From assembly GCF_000383855.1 (NCBI RefSeq), contig NZ_KB912877.1, forward strand, positions 2,530,732 through 2,594,731: a stretch of 64,000 nucleotides of DNA, given 5' to 3'. A program made the translations under genes and the position numbers. Of the stretch, positions 8,760-19,610 are shown piece by piece. The stretch is from Methylobacter marinus A45 (GTDB taxonomy: Bacteria > Pseudomonadota > Gammaproteobacteria > Methylococcales > Methylomonadaceae). The notes below the pieces were generated by a model, which was not told where the DNA came from, made no database searches, and saw only the letters and a program-made list of their open reading frames with translations. Every line of letters begins with the position of its first letter. Position 1 is the first letter of the stretch.

Positions 8760-9617
8760 ATGAAGCTATTAATCGTCAGCGGCCTCTCCGGTTCCGGTAA
8801 AAGTATCGCGTTAGAAACGCTGGAGGATTGCGGTTACTATTGTATAGATAATCTGCCGGTAACTTTGCTGGAGGATTTTATCAGCCACGTCATGCTGGTC
8901 GATAAAAAAACCTATAAAAAGACGGCGATTGGCATTGATGCCAGAAACCAGACCGAAAGCCTGCTCAATTTTTCGGATTGTCTGGGTTTAATTCGCAGTA
9001 AAGGGATCGATTGCGAAATCATGTTTATGCAGGCTGAAGAATCGACGTTATTGAAACGGTATAGCGAAACCCGTCGGCGCCATCCATTAACGGACTTCAA
9101 TATTCCGCTAAAAGAAGCGCTGAAAATCGAACGGGAAATGCTGACCCCGATTGCCCGGCATGCCAATGTCGTGATCGATACCAGTCGAACGCATTACCAT
9201 CAGTTGCGGGAATTGATCAAGGATCAGATCGGGGAACGGGATGCCCGGCATATCGCCTTGCAGTTTCAATCATTTGGCTTTAAGCATGGGGTGCCGTTGG
9301 ATGCCGATTTTGTATTCGATGCCCGTACTCTGCCAAATCCCCACTGGATTCCGGAATTGCGCGGTTTAACCGGAAAGGATCTGCCGGTGGCGGATTTTCT
9401 TAAAGAACAACCTTTAGTCGCCGAGTTTTTTCAGGATATTACTGATTTTCTTCAACGTTGGATTCCTCGCTTTGAAGCCGAAGGGCGCAGCTATTTGACC
9501 GTCGCAATAGGATGCACAGGCGGTCAGCATCGATCGGTATATTTGGTTGACTCCCTGGCCCAGCAGTTTAAAAATTTGTCTCTGAACGTAATTGTTCGCC
9601 ATAGAGAACTGCATTAG
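8760..9617 (+). CDS. rapZ: RNase adapter / nucleotide-binding protein RapZ
   Basis: The 285-aa protein has an N-terminal P-loop kinase-like domain (Walker A GLSGSGKS at residues 8-15; Walker B-like region near IDAR) and the C-terminal GCTGGQHRSVYL motif of the RNA-binding domain. In E. coli RapZ guides RNase E to the sRNA GlmZ and so controls glucosamine 6-phosphate synthesis for the envelope. The target in this organism is unknown. Its place after hpf agrees with the rpoN operon, except that ptsN is missing and mgtE, not npr, follows. Confidence 0.94.
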   Translation: MKLLIVSGLSGSGKSIALETLEDCGYYCIDNLPVTLLEDFISHVMLVDKKTYKKTAIGIDARNQTESLLNFSDCLGLIRSKGIDCEIMFMQAEESTLLKRYSETRRRHPLTDFNIPLKEALKIEREMLTPIARHANVVIDTSRTHYHQLRELIKDQIGERDARHIALQFQSFGFKHGVPLDADFVFDARTLPNPHWIPELRGLTGKDLPVADFLKEQPLVAEFFQDITDFLQRWIPRFEAEGRSYLTVAIGCTGGQHRSVYLVDSLAQQFKNLSLNVIVRHRELH

Positions 9618-9666
9618 TCTTTTTTCCGCACTCAATTAACTGGAATTGGCATGGCAATGATCTGCT

Positions 9667-11052
9667 ATGCCGGTTCGTATGGATATTTCTTCTATGTCAG
9701 GTACTGCACAACAAGACAATAACGAACTTCTTCTTAAACGAATGATAGAACTGCTGGGTAAGGGATCGTTGTATGACATCAGGCAGTTCATTAAAGAATT
9801 ATATCCTGCGGAAATAGCGCTTTTAATTGAATCGCTGGGGCCCGGAGACAGAAAAACAATCTGGAAAGTCATTCCGCCGGAAATTATGGGGGAAATCCTG
9901 GTGAACCTGCATGTCGAGGTGGCGAGCGGGCTCATGGCGATTACCGACTGGAAAGACTTGACTGCCGCAGTGGAAAGTCTGGAATCGGATGACCTGATCG
10001 ATTTGCTGCATACGCTTCCCGAGCCGCTACTCTCCAAGGTGACGGACTCGATCGGCATTCAGGAAAGGCTGCGTCTGGAATCGGCTTTATCGTATGACGA
10101 TCATACGGCAGGCGGTTTGATGAGTCTTGACGTCCTGACGGTGCGGGCCGATGTGTCGCTGGATGTTGTGCTGCGTTATTTAAGAAAGCGCGGAACCATG
10201 CCCAGGGCGACGGACAATTTGATCGTTGTCGATCGGAATGATCATTTTCAGGGTGTTTTGCCTTTAGCGGTATTATTGACTACAAATCCTCATGTCATGG
10301 TGTCGGACGTGATGGATTTCAGTATGAGCGGTATCCCCTACCAGATGCCGGCCGGGGAGGTCGCTTTATTGTTTGAGCAGCGCGATATGATATCCGCGCC
10401 GGTCGTTGCCGAAGACGGCAAGTTGTTGGGAAGAATCACTGTCGACGATATCGTCGATGTTATTCGCGAGGAGGCTGATCACTCGCTGATGAGCATGGCG
10501 GGGCTGGATGAGGAACTGGATATGTTCGCGCCGGTAGTAACCAGCGCCAAACGGCGGGCGGTCTGGCTGGGCGTTAACCTGCTGACGGCTTTCCTGGCAT
10601 CCTGGGTTATCGGTTTATTCGAGGCAACTTTAGACCGGATTGTGGCATTGGCGGTATTGATGCCTATCGTTGCCAGTATGGGCGGCATTGCCGGAAGCCA
10701 AACATTGACACTGGTGATCCGTGGGTTGGCGTTGCGGCAGATTAGCAGCATCAATGCCGTGAGACTGTTTAAAAAGGAAATCTCGGTCGGTATTGTGAAC
10801 GGCGCCTTATGGGCCGTTGTCGTGGCCTGCATAGCGGGTATTTGGTTCCAAAGCGCCGGTCTCGGGTTATTGCTGGGCTGTGCCATGCTCATCAATCTGG
10901 TTTGCGCCGCATTGGCCGGTGCCAGCATTCCGTTAATACTGCAGAAGATGGGAATAGATCCGGCCCTGGCGGGTGGCGTGTTATTAACCACGGTAACCGA
11001 TGTTATCGGTTTCATGGCTTTCCTGGGATTAGCGACTCTGTTTCTGATATGA
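9667..11052 (+). CDS. mgtE: Magnesium transporter MgtE
   Basis: The 461-aa protein has the full MgtE layout: an N-terminal helical superhelix domain (about 20-140), two CBS domains (about 150-265), a connecting helix and five C-terminal membrane helices (about 295-461). The conserved membrane core is MPIVASMGGIAGSQTLTLVIRGLAL. It is a Mg2+-gated inner-membrane channel in which cytoplasmic Mg2+ closes the pore. Other in-frame ATGs at codons 5 and 10 are possible starts, and no strong ribosome-binding site separates them. No M-box riboswitch fits in the 49-bp gap after rapZ. Confidence 0.94.
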   Translation: MPVRMDISSMSGTAQQDNNELLLKRMIELLGKGSLYDIRQFIKELYPAEIALLIESLGPGDRKTIWKVIPPEIMGEILVNLHVEVASGLMAITDWKDLTAAVESLESDDLIDLLHTLPEPLLSKVTDSIGIQERLRLESALSYDDHTAGGLMSLDVLTVRADVSLDVVLRYLRKRGTMPRATDNLIVVDRNDHFQGVLPLAVLLTTNPHVMVSDVMDFSMSGIPYQMPAGEVALLFEQRDMISAPVVAEDGKLLGRITVDDIVDVIREEADHSLMSMAGLDEELDMFAPVVTSAKRRAVWLGVNLLTAFLASWVIGLFEATLDRIVALAVLMPIVASMGGIAGSQTLTLVIRGLALRQISSINAVRLFKKEISVGIVNGALWAVVVACIAGIWFQSAGLGLLLGCAMLINLVCAALAGASIPLILQKMGIDPALAGGVLLTTVTDVIGFMAFLGLATLFLI

Positions 11053-11061
11053 AATCATGGC

Positions 11062-11104
11062 AAGGCTAAAGTAGTGGTTTTTTAACTTTAGCCTTTTGTT
11101 TTGT
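11062..11104 (+). terminator. Rho-independent terminator after mgtE
   Basis: Ten-bp arms AAGGCTAAAG (11062-11071) and CTTTAGCCTT (11086-11095) are followed by TTGTTTTGT. It closes the rpoN-mgtE operon, and the arms could also serve the convergent gene at 11112. Confidence 0.8.
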
Positions 11105-11111
11105 CTGTGTT

Positions 11112-11309
11112 TTATTTCAATGATAATGTTTCAGCGCGGCCTTTCATTTCGATGGATAGCTTGTCTTCCTTAGCCAGCCAGCCGATGGCGCGTTGAATGT
11201 CATTTTTATTAATCCCTGTTTCAGAGGTTACTTTAGATACGCTAGCCGGTCCGTTTTTATCCAAATAATGCCAGATTTTGCCGGCAGCCTCGCCAATCGT
11301 TTTAGACAT
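11112..11309 (-). CDS. Small winged-helix protein (DUF2582-like)
   Basis: This 65-aa protein begins MSKTIGEAAGKIWHYLDKNG and reads as a compact winged-helix domain: three helices, including a recognition-like segment KNDIQRAIGWLAKEDKL, then a beta wing KGRAETLSL. The ATG at 11307-11309 has the SD AAGGTGAT; the longer GTG start upstream lacks one. It lies 32 bp after minE on the same strand and may be co-transcribed with the min genes. Small proteins of this family are of unknown role, and a link to division is only positional. Confidence 0.78.
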   Translation of the reverse strand: MSKTIGEAAGKIWHYLDKNGPASVSKVTSETGINKNDIQRAIGWLAKEDKLSIEMKGRAETLSLK

Positions 11310-11341
11310 ATAGATCACCTTATTATTTAATGGGTTGAAAA

Positions 11342-11608
11342 TTAAGACTTCTTAGCCTGATGATCAGGCAAGACGATATTTAATTCAAGTATTTCCTGAT
11401 CATCATCCTGTTCAAAATTAACTGAAATGGCATCTTGCCCTACGTTAACGTATTTTCGTATGACTTCCAGTAACTCTTTTTGTAACTGGGGAAGATAGGA
11501 GGGCTGGCTTCTGGAGGAGCGCTCATGAGCCACCAGAATCTGCAGTCTTTCTTTTGCCACCGATGCCGAACTGGCTTTAGTGACTCTAAAATAATCGAGT
11601 AAACTCAT
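11342..11608 (-). CDS. minE: Cell division topological specificity factor MinE
   Basis: The 88-aa protein has the amphipathic N-terminal membrane/MinD-binding segment (LLDYFRVTK...[15 protein letters not shown]) and the C-terminal topological specificity domain ([21 protein letters not shown]). It stimulates MinD ATPase and drives the pole-to-pole oscillation that keeps MinC away from midcell. Its start shares one base with the minD stop. Confidence 0.97.
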   Translation of the reverse strand: MSLLDYFRVTKASSASVAKERLQILVAHERSSRSQPSYLPQLQKELLEVIRKYVNVGQDAISVNFEQDDDQEILELNIVLPDHQAKKS

Positions 11609-12417
11609 TATTTACCCCCGAAAAGCTTCCCGAAAATACCTTTTTTCTCATCAATAAAACGATGGGGTTTTTCCTCGCCCAGGTAGCGAGCAACAATGTC
11701 GGCATAGGCCTGGCCGGCATCGCTTTTCTGGTCCAGAATAACAGGAATGCCTGAGTTCGATGCATTCAATACCGATTTTGATTCCGGAATCACGCCCAGT
11801 AAATGCAATGATAAAATTTCCTGAACGTCTTTTACACTGAGCATTTCGCCTAATTTTACCCGATCCGGTGAATAACGGGACAGCAACAGGTATTCTTTGA
11901 TCGGTTCTTCGTTTTGTTCTGCCCGGCGCGATTTACTCGACAAAAGGCCTAGCATACGATCTGAGTCTCTAACCGAAGACACTTCCGGGTTGGTTACGAC
12001 AAAAGCGTCGTCGGCAAAATACATCGCCAAATGAGCGCCTTTTTCAATGCCGGCCGGAGAATCGCAGACGATGTATTGAAATTCCTTGGATAGTTCTTCC
12101 AGGATTTTGCCCACGCCTTCAACACTTAAGGCATCCTTGTCGCGCGTTTGCGAGGCGGGCAGAATATAAAGCTGCTCGCAATGTTTGTCGCGAATCAACG
12201 CCTGATTAAGGTTGGCTTCGCCATTGATGACGTTGATAAAGTCATAAACAACACGACGTTCGCAGCCCATCACCAAATCCAGATTACGCAAGCCTACGTC
12301 AAAATCAATGACGGCCGTTTTGTAGCCTTTTTTTGCAAGCCCCATGGAAATGGCGGCGCTCGTTGTTGTTTTGCCAACACCACCTTTACCGGACGTTACG
12401 ACGATGATTCTTGCCAA
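11608..12417 (-). CDS. minD: Septum-site determining ATPase MinD
   Basis: The 269-aa ParA/MinD ATPase has the deviant Walker A motif [10 protein letters not shown] (residues 10-19), switch [11 protein letters not shown] and switch II DSPAGIE. The C-terminal amphipathic membrane-targeting helix is [14 protein letters not shown]-bound dimers bind the inner membrane and recruit MinC. It is the middle gene of minC-minD-minE, 33 bp after minC. Confidence 0.98.
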   Translation of the reverse strand: MARIIVVTSGKGGVGKTTTSAAISMGLAKKGYKTAVIDFDVGLRNLDLVMGCERRVVYDFINVINGEANLNQALIRDKHCEQLYILPASQTRDKDALSVEGVGKILEELSKEFQYIVCDSPAGIEKGAHLAMYFADDAFVVTNPEVSSVRDSDRMLGLLSSKSRRAEQNEEPIKEYLLLSRYSPDRVKLGEMLSVKDVQEILSLHLLGVIPESKSVLNASNSGIPVILDQKSDAGQAYADIVARYLGEEKPHRFIDEKKGIFGKLFGGK

Positions 12418-12450
12418 GGGTTATTCCTCCAAGTTAGCGGTATTAATTAA

Positions 12451-13200
12451 TTAAAGATCTTGAATGATCAAATTTTCGTTTTGTAAGTAGATCTGGACGG
12501 GCTTGCCGCGGACGGACTCATCCAGATCCTCGCTGATTTTGTAAGTGCCGGCAATCGAGATGAGTTCAGCTTGCAAATCGGAGCAGAAGATACGCGCTTC
12601 CTGATTGCCCTGCACGCCAGCCAAAGCCCGCCCCCTTAACGTTCCATACACATGAATATTGCCTTCGGCCAGAATTTCGGCGCCGGCACTGACTTGGGCC
12701 AGAACGATCAAATCTCCCTCGGCATAAAGGCGTTGGCCGGAACGGATAGGCTGAGTAATCAACGTACTGATTGCAGGCTCTGTCTTGGGGTCCGGTTTCG
12801 GAGTGATTTTTTTCGGCTTTACTGTTTCCGCAGGCGCCGGCGCCGGCGTCGACGTGCTACCGCTATGAATGGAATGGACGGGAATGCCCTGGGTTATTGC
12901 CTGTTGGTTCTGTTGCGCGGTGCCGCCGCGTATGCCAATCGGCAATAGATTAAGCTTGCGAATGATTTTCGTCAGTTCGGCAATATCAACCTCGCGCTCC
13001 TGCTTGTTCAGTTCCTGCAAATCAAATACCAGTGGGGAGTTTTTGAAAAATTCAGGTGCCTGACGTACTTTTTCCTGGAGCTGTTGCTCGATAATTACCA
13101 TGTCATTATCGAACAGGATTAAAACGGGTACGGAAAAAGTACTGCTCTTAAATTCCAGGGCAGGGGGGCGGTAAGGCGTTGTTTGAGGGTCTGTCGACAT
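12451..13200 (-). CDS. minC: Septum formation inhibitor MinC
   Basis: The 249-aa protein has an N-terminal FtsZ-inhibiting domain (about 10-105), a Pro/Thr/Lys-rich linker (about 118-150) and a C-terminal right-handed beta-helix (about 150-245, with ILAEGNIHVYGTLRGRALAG) that dimerises and binds MinD. It blocks FtsZ ring formation near the poles. The linker is longer than in E. coli and contains a run of Ala-Pro pairs. Confidence 0.95.
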   Translation of the reverse strand: MSTDPQTTPYRPPALEFKSSTFSVPVLILFDNDMVIIEQQLQEKVRQAPEFFKNSPLVFDLQELNKQEREVDIAELTKIIRKLNLLPIGIRGGTAQQNQQAITQGIPVHSIHSGSTSTPAPAPAETVKPKKITPKPDPKTEPAISTLITQPIRSGQRLYAEGDLIVLAQVSAGAEILAEGNIHVYGTLRGRALAGVQGNQEARIFCSDLQAELISIAGTYKISEDLDESVRGKPVQIYLQNENLIIQDL

Positions 13201-13313
13201 CCGTTAAATCTGGTTGGTCATTAGTTGAGAAATTCTAACACTGCTGCTGGAAAAAATCATTTTTCTGGCGTTATTAATTTCCTTGTTCGTATCTGGATGT
13301 TGATGGGCTGTTT

Positions 13314-13350
13314 CCGGGTGAACGGCGGCAATGATCGACCGTTCACCCGG
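13314..13350. terminator. Perfect 12-bp inverted repeat between pit and minC
   Basis: CCGGGTGAACGG (13314-13325) and CCGTTCACCCGG (13339-13350) are exact reverse complements around a 13-nt loop. It lies downstream of the pit stop and about 115 bp upstream of minC. Neither side has a T-run, so it is either a factor-assisted terminator or an operator-like or RNA-processing structure. Confidence 0.5.
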
Positions 13351-13395
13351 TCTTTGATGCTTTGGCTGGATATTATGATTTAGGTCATCGAGCTA

Positions 13396-13599
13396 AGGAA
13401 CGGGAATTTTATAACTCCCGCAACTGACTTGTCTTTCTGTCCCTCTTCGGCGTTGCCTACAGGGATGTAGGTAAGGAGCGTGAGCAGGAGCGGAAGCTTT
13501 GCGCAAACAGTTACATAGCTTGCTATGCGCCTGTTTGCGCGCCTTGAATAGGAACAGAAATCCTGCCTCAATTGCGGGTCTTATTTCATTCCCGTTCCT
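13396..13599. repeat. Fold-back (MITE-like) element ending in the pit stop codon
   Basis: Perfect 12-bp terminal inverted repeats AGGAACGGGAAT (13396-13407) and ATTCCCGTTCCT (13588-13599) bound about 204 bp. Internal pairs add to the structure: CCCGCAACTGA with TCAATTGCGGG (one mismatch), and an inner hairpin GCGCAAACAG / CTGTTTGCGC. A solo palindrome with the same ends occurs at 41832-41861. The pit TAG stop is formed by the right end of this element. A 63-codon frame inside is not convincing as a gene. Confidence 0.55.
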
Positions 13600-15166
13600 A
13601 AGGCAGCATCATGCCTCTGATAGTGAAAAACAACAGGCTGGCCAGTATGGCTGATGAGGGCACTGTGATAATCCAGGCTGCCGCAATCTTATAGAGGTGC
13701 GATCGCTTGACCAGTTGTTTGCGATAGACCTTTTTAAGGCTTTTGCGCTCTTTTTTTGTCAGCGGCGCCGCTTCTCGTGCCTGCTTCAGTTCTTTCAGCA
13801 TCTGCCCTTTCTTTTCAATAGACGCTTTCTTGAAGTTTCTCAGGAACTCATCCACTGTTTCCGGATTGTCATGTTCGTGATGCGCTTTAATCTCTTCTAT
13901 TCTTTTGGCATCGCTGTGTTTTAGGTATTCGCGTAGAAAGCCTACGCCGAATACGGCGCCTACAGCGGTATGAGTCGAACTGACCGGTAAGCCCATCTGG
14001 CTGGCAATGATGACCGTAAAGGCCGCCGACATGGCTATACAGAAGGCGCGCATTTTATCGAGTTCGGTGATTTCGCTGCCGACTGTGCGGATCAGTTTAG
14101 GGCCGTACAAAGCCAGACCGATGGAAATGCCAATAGCGCCGACCATCATGACCCAGACCGGAATAGAGGCTTTGGGAGCAACGCCGCCGCTGAATATGGC
14201 ATCGTTTATTGCCGCCAATGGACCTACGGCATTGGCAACGTCGTTGGCGCCATGCGCAAAACTGAGCAGCGCGGCCGAAAATACCATTGGTAACGTAAAC
14301 AGCTTGTTAATGTTGGCTTTAGACTGATCCATGGTTAACGCGATTTTGCTGATCATCGGTTTGACTGCCAGATAAGCCGCCACGGCTAGAGCCAAGCCGA
14401 TAGCGCTGGCCGGCAGAAACTCGATTTTCCAGAGATGTTTAAGGCCTTTCATGATTAGATAAGTGGAGAAAACCCAGACCATGAAAGCAATAAGCAGTGG
14501 CACTATTTTGGTGGCGGCTCGTACCATGTCTTCCTGATAGGTAATGGTGCGCTTGATGAAATACAGGAAGCCCGCGGCGATGATGCCGCCAAGTACCGGT
14601 GAAATAACCCAGCTGGCGACAATTTCTCCCAGCACTGGCCAGTTGGCGATATCCAAGCCGCCTGCGGCAATACCCGCGCCCAATACCGCGCCGACGATCG
14701 AGTGCGTCGTTGAAACGGGGGCATTAAGGGCGGTCGCGAGGTTAAGCCAGAGGGCGCCGGCCAGCAGAGCCGCCATCATCAGCCAGATAAACGTATCCGC
14801 ATCCTTGAGCATGGACGGGTCAATGATGCTGGATTTAATGGTGCCGACCACATCGCCGCCGGCGATGAGCGCGCCGGCCGCCTCGAAGATGGCGGCGATA
14901 ATGATTGCGCCGGTCATCGTTAAGGCTTGCGAACCGACCGCCGGGCCGACATTGTTAGCCACATCATTCGCGCCGATATTTAAAGCCATATATCCGCCAA
15001 TCACGGCGGCTATGATCAACAGGTAATGCTGGGCCACAGGCTCGGTGGAATTGCCTACATACAGCATGACCGCGATCATGAAAACCAGTGCGAAGCCGAC
15101 CCGCAATATTTCCTTGCGAGTGGATAAGCCGGCATGTTCGATCTGGTTGATATTGTTTAAGTCCAC
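13598..15166 (-). CDS. PiT-family inorganic phosphate transporter
   Basis: The product is about 522 aa with two PiT signature halves, GANDVANNVGPAVGSQALT near the N-terminus and GANDVANAVGPLAAIND in the middle. They are separated by membrane helices, and a large Lys/Glu-rich cytoplasmic loop (about 410-490) lies before the last helix. These proteins import phosphate with H+ or Na+. I placed the start at GTG 15164-15166 because AAAGGGGGAAA lies just upstream; the frame stays open to a TTG nine codons earlier, which would place the ribosome-binding site inside the gene. The stop TAG lies in the repeat at 13396-13599. Confidence 0.92.
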   Translation of the reverse strand: MDLNNINQIEHAGLSTRKEILRVGFALVFMIAVMLYVGNSTEPVAQHYLLIIAAVIGGYMALNIGANDVANNVGPAVGSQALTMTGAIIIAAIFEAAGALIAGGDVVGTIKSSIIDPSMLKDADTFIWLMMAALLAGALWLNLATALNAPVSTTHSIVGAVLGAGIAAGGLDIANWPVLGEIVASWVISPVLGGIIAAGFLYFIKRTITYQEDMVRAATKIVPLLIAFMVWVFSTYLIMKGLKHLWKIEFLPASAIGLALAVAAYLAVKPMISKIALTMDQSKANINKLFTLPMVFSAALLSFAHGANDVANAVGPLAAINDAIFSGGVAPKASIPVWVMMVGAIGISIGLALYGPKLIRTVGSEITELDKMRAFCIAMSAAFTVIIASQMGLPVSSTHTAVGAVFGVGFLREYLKHSDAKRIEEIKAHHEHDNPETVDEFLRNFKKASIEKKGQMLKELKQAREAAPLTKKERKSLKKVYRKQLVKRSHLYKIAAAWIITVPSSAILASLLFFTIRGMMLP

Positions 15167-15372
15167 GTATTTCCCCCTTTGAATTATCACCAATTGCCGC
15201 GCATTTTATCTTAAGGCAGAGGGAAGTGCTGATTTAATAAATGATAAGGAAGATTTTGAATAGTGGTGCTTTAATAAAACCTTTTGATTTATAAGGTGTT
15301 TATGGTGGTGGTTATATAGCGCTGACTTGCAATGTAGGTCATTTTCATTTAATTTAGCGCAATATCCGTAAA

Positions 15373-15455
15373 GGCTAGGGGTGCTTCGAGATGTATCTTG
15401 AGGCTGAGAGAAACCCTTTGAACCTGACTCCGGTTAATACCGGCGTAGGAAAGCC
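15373..15455 (+). promoter_or_regulatory. TPP riboswitch (THI box) upstream of thiC
   Basis: The conserved THI-box parts occur in order: AGGGGTGC (15377-15384), GCTGAGAGAAACCCTTTGAA, CCTGACTCCGGTTAATACC, GGCGTAGGAAAGCC. A closing P1 helix GGCT / AGCC spans 15373-15376 and 15452-15455. It senses thiamin pyrophosphate and represses thiC. No clear terminator hairpin lies before thiC, so control of translation initiation is more likely. Confidence 0.95.
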
Positions 15456-15483
15456 CACACTTCCCTGCGTCTTGTTTTATTGA

Positions 15484-17367
<1,884 letters not shown>

Positions 17368-17379
17368 AGGCTTAAAGTG

Positions 17380-17412
17380 CCGTGGATCGCAGATTTGATG
17401 GGCAATCCACGG
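17380..17412 (+). terminator. Hairpin after thiC
   Basis: CCGTGGAT (17380-17387) pairs with ATCCACGG (17405-17412) around a 17-nt loop, 12 bp after the thiC stop. There is no T-tract. It probably stabilises or ends the thiC transcript before the next gene at 17456. Confidence 0.45.
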
Positions 17413-17455
17413 TATATTTATGCCCATACACTAAATAAACGCTAAAGGAGCGGTT

Positions 17456-18283
17456 ATGGGGGTTCTTGAGCAATTAAGAGGACAGGTACACGGAAAACAA
17501 GATGATGAGCTAGGCCAACAGCATATTGAACAAGAATTAGCGGCGAGATATAAAGACGCCATCCTTCCCAAAATGCAAAGCATCTTTGTATTCATGAAGG
17601 AGATGGTCCAACATTTAACTTATCTTGAACAGTCTATTTTCGTTGATGACTACAGCTCTAAATACCCCCAGCTCGGTCGCCTGATTCAAACAGATTACAA
17701 AATAAACACGGATGGCATTATCGGCTATGTAGATCCTGGTAAGCTCATGCAAATCAATGTGAGTTTTTTTTGCCTGAGCGAAGGGGCATTTAGCTATAAC
17801 TTGCAGGGAAAAAGTCTGATAGAGCAGGAGGTCGCTTTCCTAAGCGCGCATAAGGTGCCTTTTGAATGGAAGTATTTTCAAGGTGTGGGCGCGGTGCAAA
17901 ATGCCAGTTTTATCGTGACCCGCAAGATTCCGGTCAGATTCAAATTTGAAGTGGATTATGTTGCCTCGAACATAAAGATACTCATCAATAATCACGAAAA
18001 CTTTGGCGTGTATAAAAAGAGTTTTGCGCCTGAGCAAATTGATGACGATCTGCTGGATGAAGTCGCCCGATTCATGCTTAGACAGGACAGTGATTTTATC
18101 CGGCTTGAAATTTCCAGCGAACACCGGAATAGAATTCGCCGCAAACTGGAGGAAACACGCCAGGAATATGAGGCGTGGCTGAGCCAGATTCATCGTGATG
18201 AGGCTTTAGCTCCTCAAAGCGCCGAAAGGCGCAAGGTCGGAAAGCTCTTTAAAGCGCTGGGCGGATTCAAAAAGCACAAGTAA
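17456..18283 (+). CDS. Conserved-looking hypothetical protein
   Basis: The 275-aa soluble protein has no signal peptide or membrane helix and an excellent SD (AAAGGAG). Residues 1-60 are helical and charged, the middle (about 85-185) looks like alternating beta strands with aromatic residues, and the C-terminus (about 205-250) is a basic coiled-coil-like helix (HRNRIRRKLEETRQEYEAWL) followed by a Lys-rich tail. I do not recognise the family. The codon use resembles its neighbours, so it is not obviously foreign. Hairpins separate it from thiC, and it may be a single-gene unit. Confidence 0.75.
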   Translation: MGVLEQLRGQVHGKQDDELGQQHIEQELAARYKDAILPKMQSIFVFMKEMVQHLTYLEQSIFVDDYSSKYPQLGRLIQTDYKINTDGIIGYVDPGKLMQINVSFFCLSEGAFSYNLQGKSLIEQEVAFLSAHKVPFEWKYFQGVGAVQNASFIVTRKIPVRFKFEVDYVASNIKILINNHENFGVYKKSFAPEQIDDDLLDEVARFMLRQDSDFIRLEISSEHRNRIRRKLEETRQEYEAWLSQIHRDEALAPQSAERRKVGKLFKALGGFKKHK

Positions 18284-18423
18284 CAAAAGACGTTCAGTCA
18301 TCTTTAAACAGGCAACGGATTCGCAATATCAGGGATATAAATAATCAATGAAAGCTAAGGCGCCCGCTGAACTCCTGTAAACAATTACTGATTTTTAAGG
18401 AGTTTTAGTTGGTAGATGGACCT

Positions 18424-19113
18424 TCAGGTCTTGCTTTTCAGCAGTTGCAGCATCAGGTTGACGGTAAAGGCGATCAGCAGCAGCAGGAGACCTAGCGCCA
18501 GGCCCAGTTCGAAATCGCCTTTGCTGGTTTCCAGCGCGATGGCCGTGGTCATGGTTCGGGTCGAGCCCTGAATGTTGCCACCCAGCATCATGGCGGCACC
18601 GACTTCGCCAATGGCACGGCCGAACCCGGTAATAATGCCGGCCAGTATGACATAGCGCAGCTCACTTAAAATCGGGACAATTTGCTGGTAGGACTTCGCG
18701 CCCAGCATTTTCAGTGTGAACATGAGTCGGTTATCGGCCGATTGTACGGCTACTAGCGTCATATTCATGATGATAGGCAGGATCAGGCACGCTTGACCCA
18801 AGATGACGGCGGTTTCCGTGTACAGTAAACCGAATTCCCCCAAAGGCCCCCTGCGGCTGAGCAAGCCGTAAAAAATCAGACCGATCATCACCGTCGGCAT
18901 GGCCATCAGAGTATTCAACAGATGCTGCAGCACGTGTTTGCCCGGAAAGTGACTGATGGCGGTCCATATACCCAGCAGTACGCCAAGCAGCGAGGCGAAG
19001 GAAGTCGCGATCAGCGATATTTTTAAAGATGTCCAGACGATTTCGTAAACATCCGGATCAAATTGGAAAACGAGTCCGATAGCGGCTGAAAAGGCATCCG
19101 AAAAATAATTCAT
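18424..19113 (-). CDS. tupB: ABC transporter permease, tungstate (TupB-like)
   Basis: The 229-aa permease has about five or six membrane helices and the binding-protein-dependent motif ISEL...GFGRAIGEVGAAMMLGGNI, typical of TupB/ModB-type oxyanion permeases. Its neighbours moaC, moaD and moaE make molybdenum cofactor, which supports a tungstate or molybdate substrate. No substrate-binding protein (TupA) or ATPase (TupC) gene lies beside it; the 140 bp downstream hold no frame of use. The partners must be elsewhere, or the gene is a relic. TupB is more likely than ModB from sequence feel; this is not proven. Confidence 0.8.
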   Translation of the reverse strand: MNYFSDAFSAAIGLVFQFDPDVYEIVWTSLKISLIATSFASLLGVLLGIWTAISHFPGKHVLQHLLNTLMAMPTVMIGLIFYGLLSRRGPLGEFGLLYTETAVILGQACLILPIIMNMTLVAVQSADNRLMFTLKMLGAKSYQQIVPILSELRYVILAGIITGFGRAIGEVGAAMMLGGNIQGSTRTMTTAIALETSKGDFELGLALGLLLLLIAFTVNLMLQLLKSKT

Positions 19114-19133
19114 AATGGGAACATTCCGGTCAG

Positions 19134-19610
19134 CTATTGGCGCTGCCAGTGTCCCGATTTACCGCCGTCTTTTTCCAGTAACTGTACGGATTGAATCACC
19201 ATGCCCCGATCCACGGCCTTGCACATATCATAGATGGTCAGCAAGGCGATCTGCGTGGCGTTGAGCGCCTCCATTTCCACACCGGTCTGGCCATTGGTTT
19301 TTACCGTGGTCTGGCAGCGTACGCGGTTGTTGTCGATTTCCGCGGTCAGGCTGATTTCCACGTGAGTGATGGGCAAGGGATGGCAGAGCGGAATCAAATC
19401 GGCGGTTTTCTTGCTGGCCATGATGCCGGCAATTCTGGCTATGGTCAGCACATCGCCTTTTTTATGCCCGCCTTCGATGATCAGCTTGAGTGTTTCCGGC
19501 CGCATTTCAATATAGCCTTCAGTGATGGCTGTGCGCTGGGTGATCGCTTTATCACCGACATCGACCATATGGGCTTCGCCGGACTGATTAAAATGGGTTA
19601 GTTCAGTCAC
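19134..19610 (-). CDS. moaC: Cyclic pyranopterin monophosphate synthase MoaC
   Basis: The 158-aa protein has the family signatures [35 protein letters not shown] and [27 protein letters not shown]. MoaC completes conversion of the GTP-derived intermediate from MoaA to cyclic pyranopterin monophosphate, the first stage of molybdopterin synthesis. It is divergent from moaD-moaE across 107 bp and 20 bp upstream of the tupB-like permease, suggesting co-transcription. Confidence 0.97.
   Translation of the reverse strand: MTELTHFNQSGEAHMVDVGDKAITQRTAITEGYIEMRPETLKLIIEGGHKKGDVLTIARIAGIMASKKTADLIPLCHPLPITHVEISLTAEIDNNRVRCQTTVKTNGQTGVEMEALNATQIALLTIYDMCKAVDRGMVIQSVQLLEKDGGKSGHWQRQ

Noticed and set aside
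9618-9666. M-box or other Mg2+ riboswitch before mgtE
   Set aside because: The gap to rapZ is only 49 bp, too short for an M-box.
13380-13571. 63-codon minus-strand frame after pit
   Set aside because: It lies wholly inside the fold-back element and has no ribosome-binding site or recognisable sequence.
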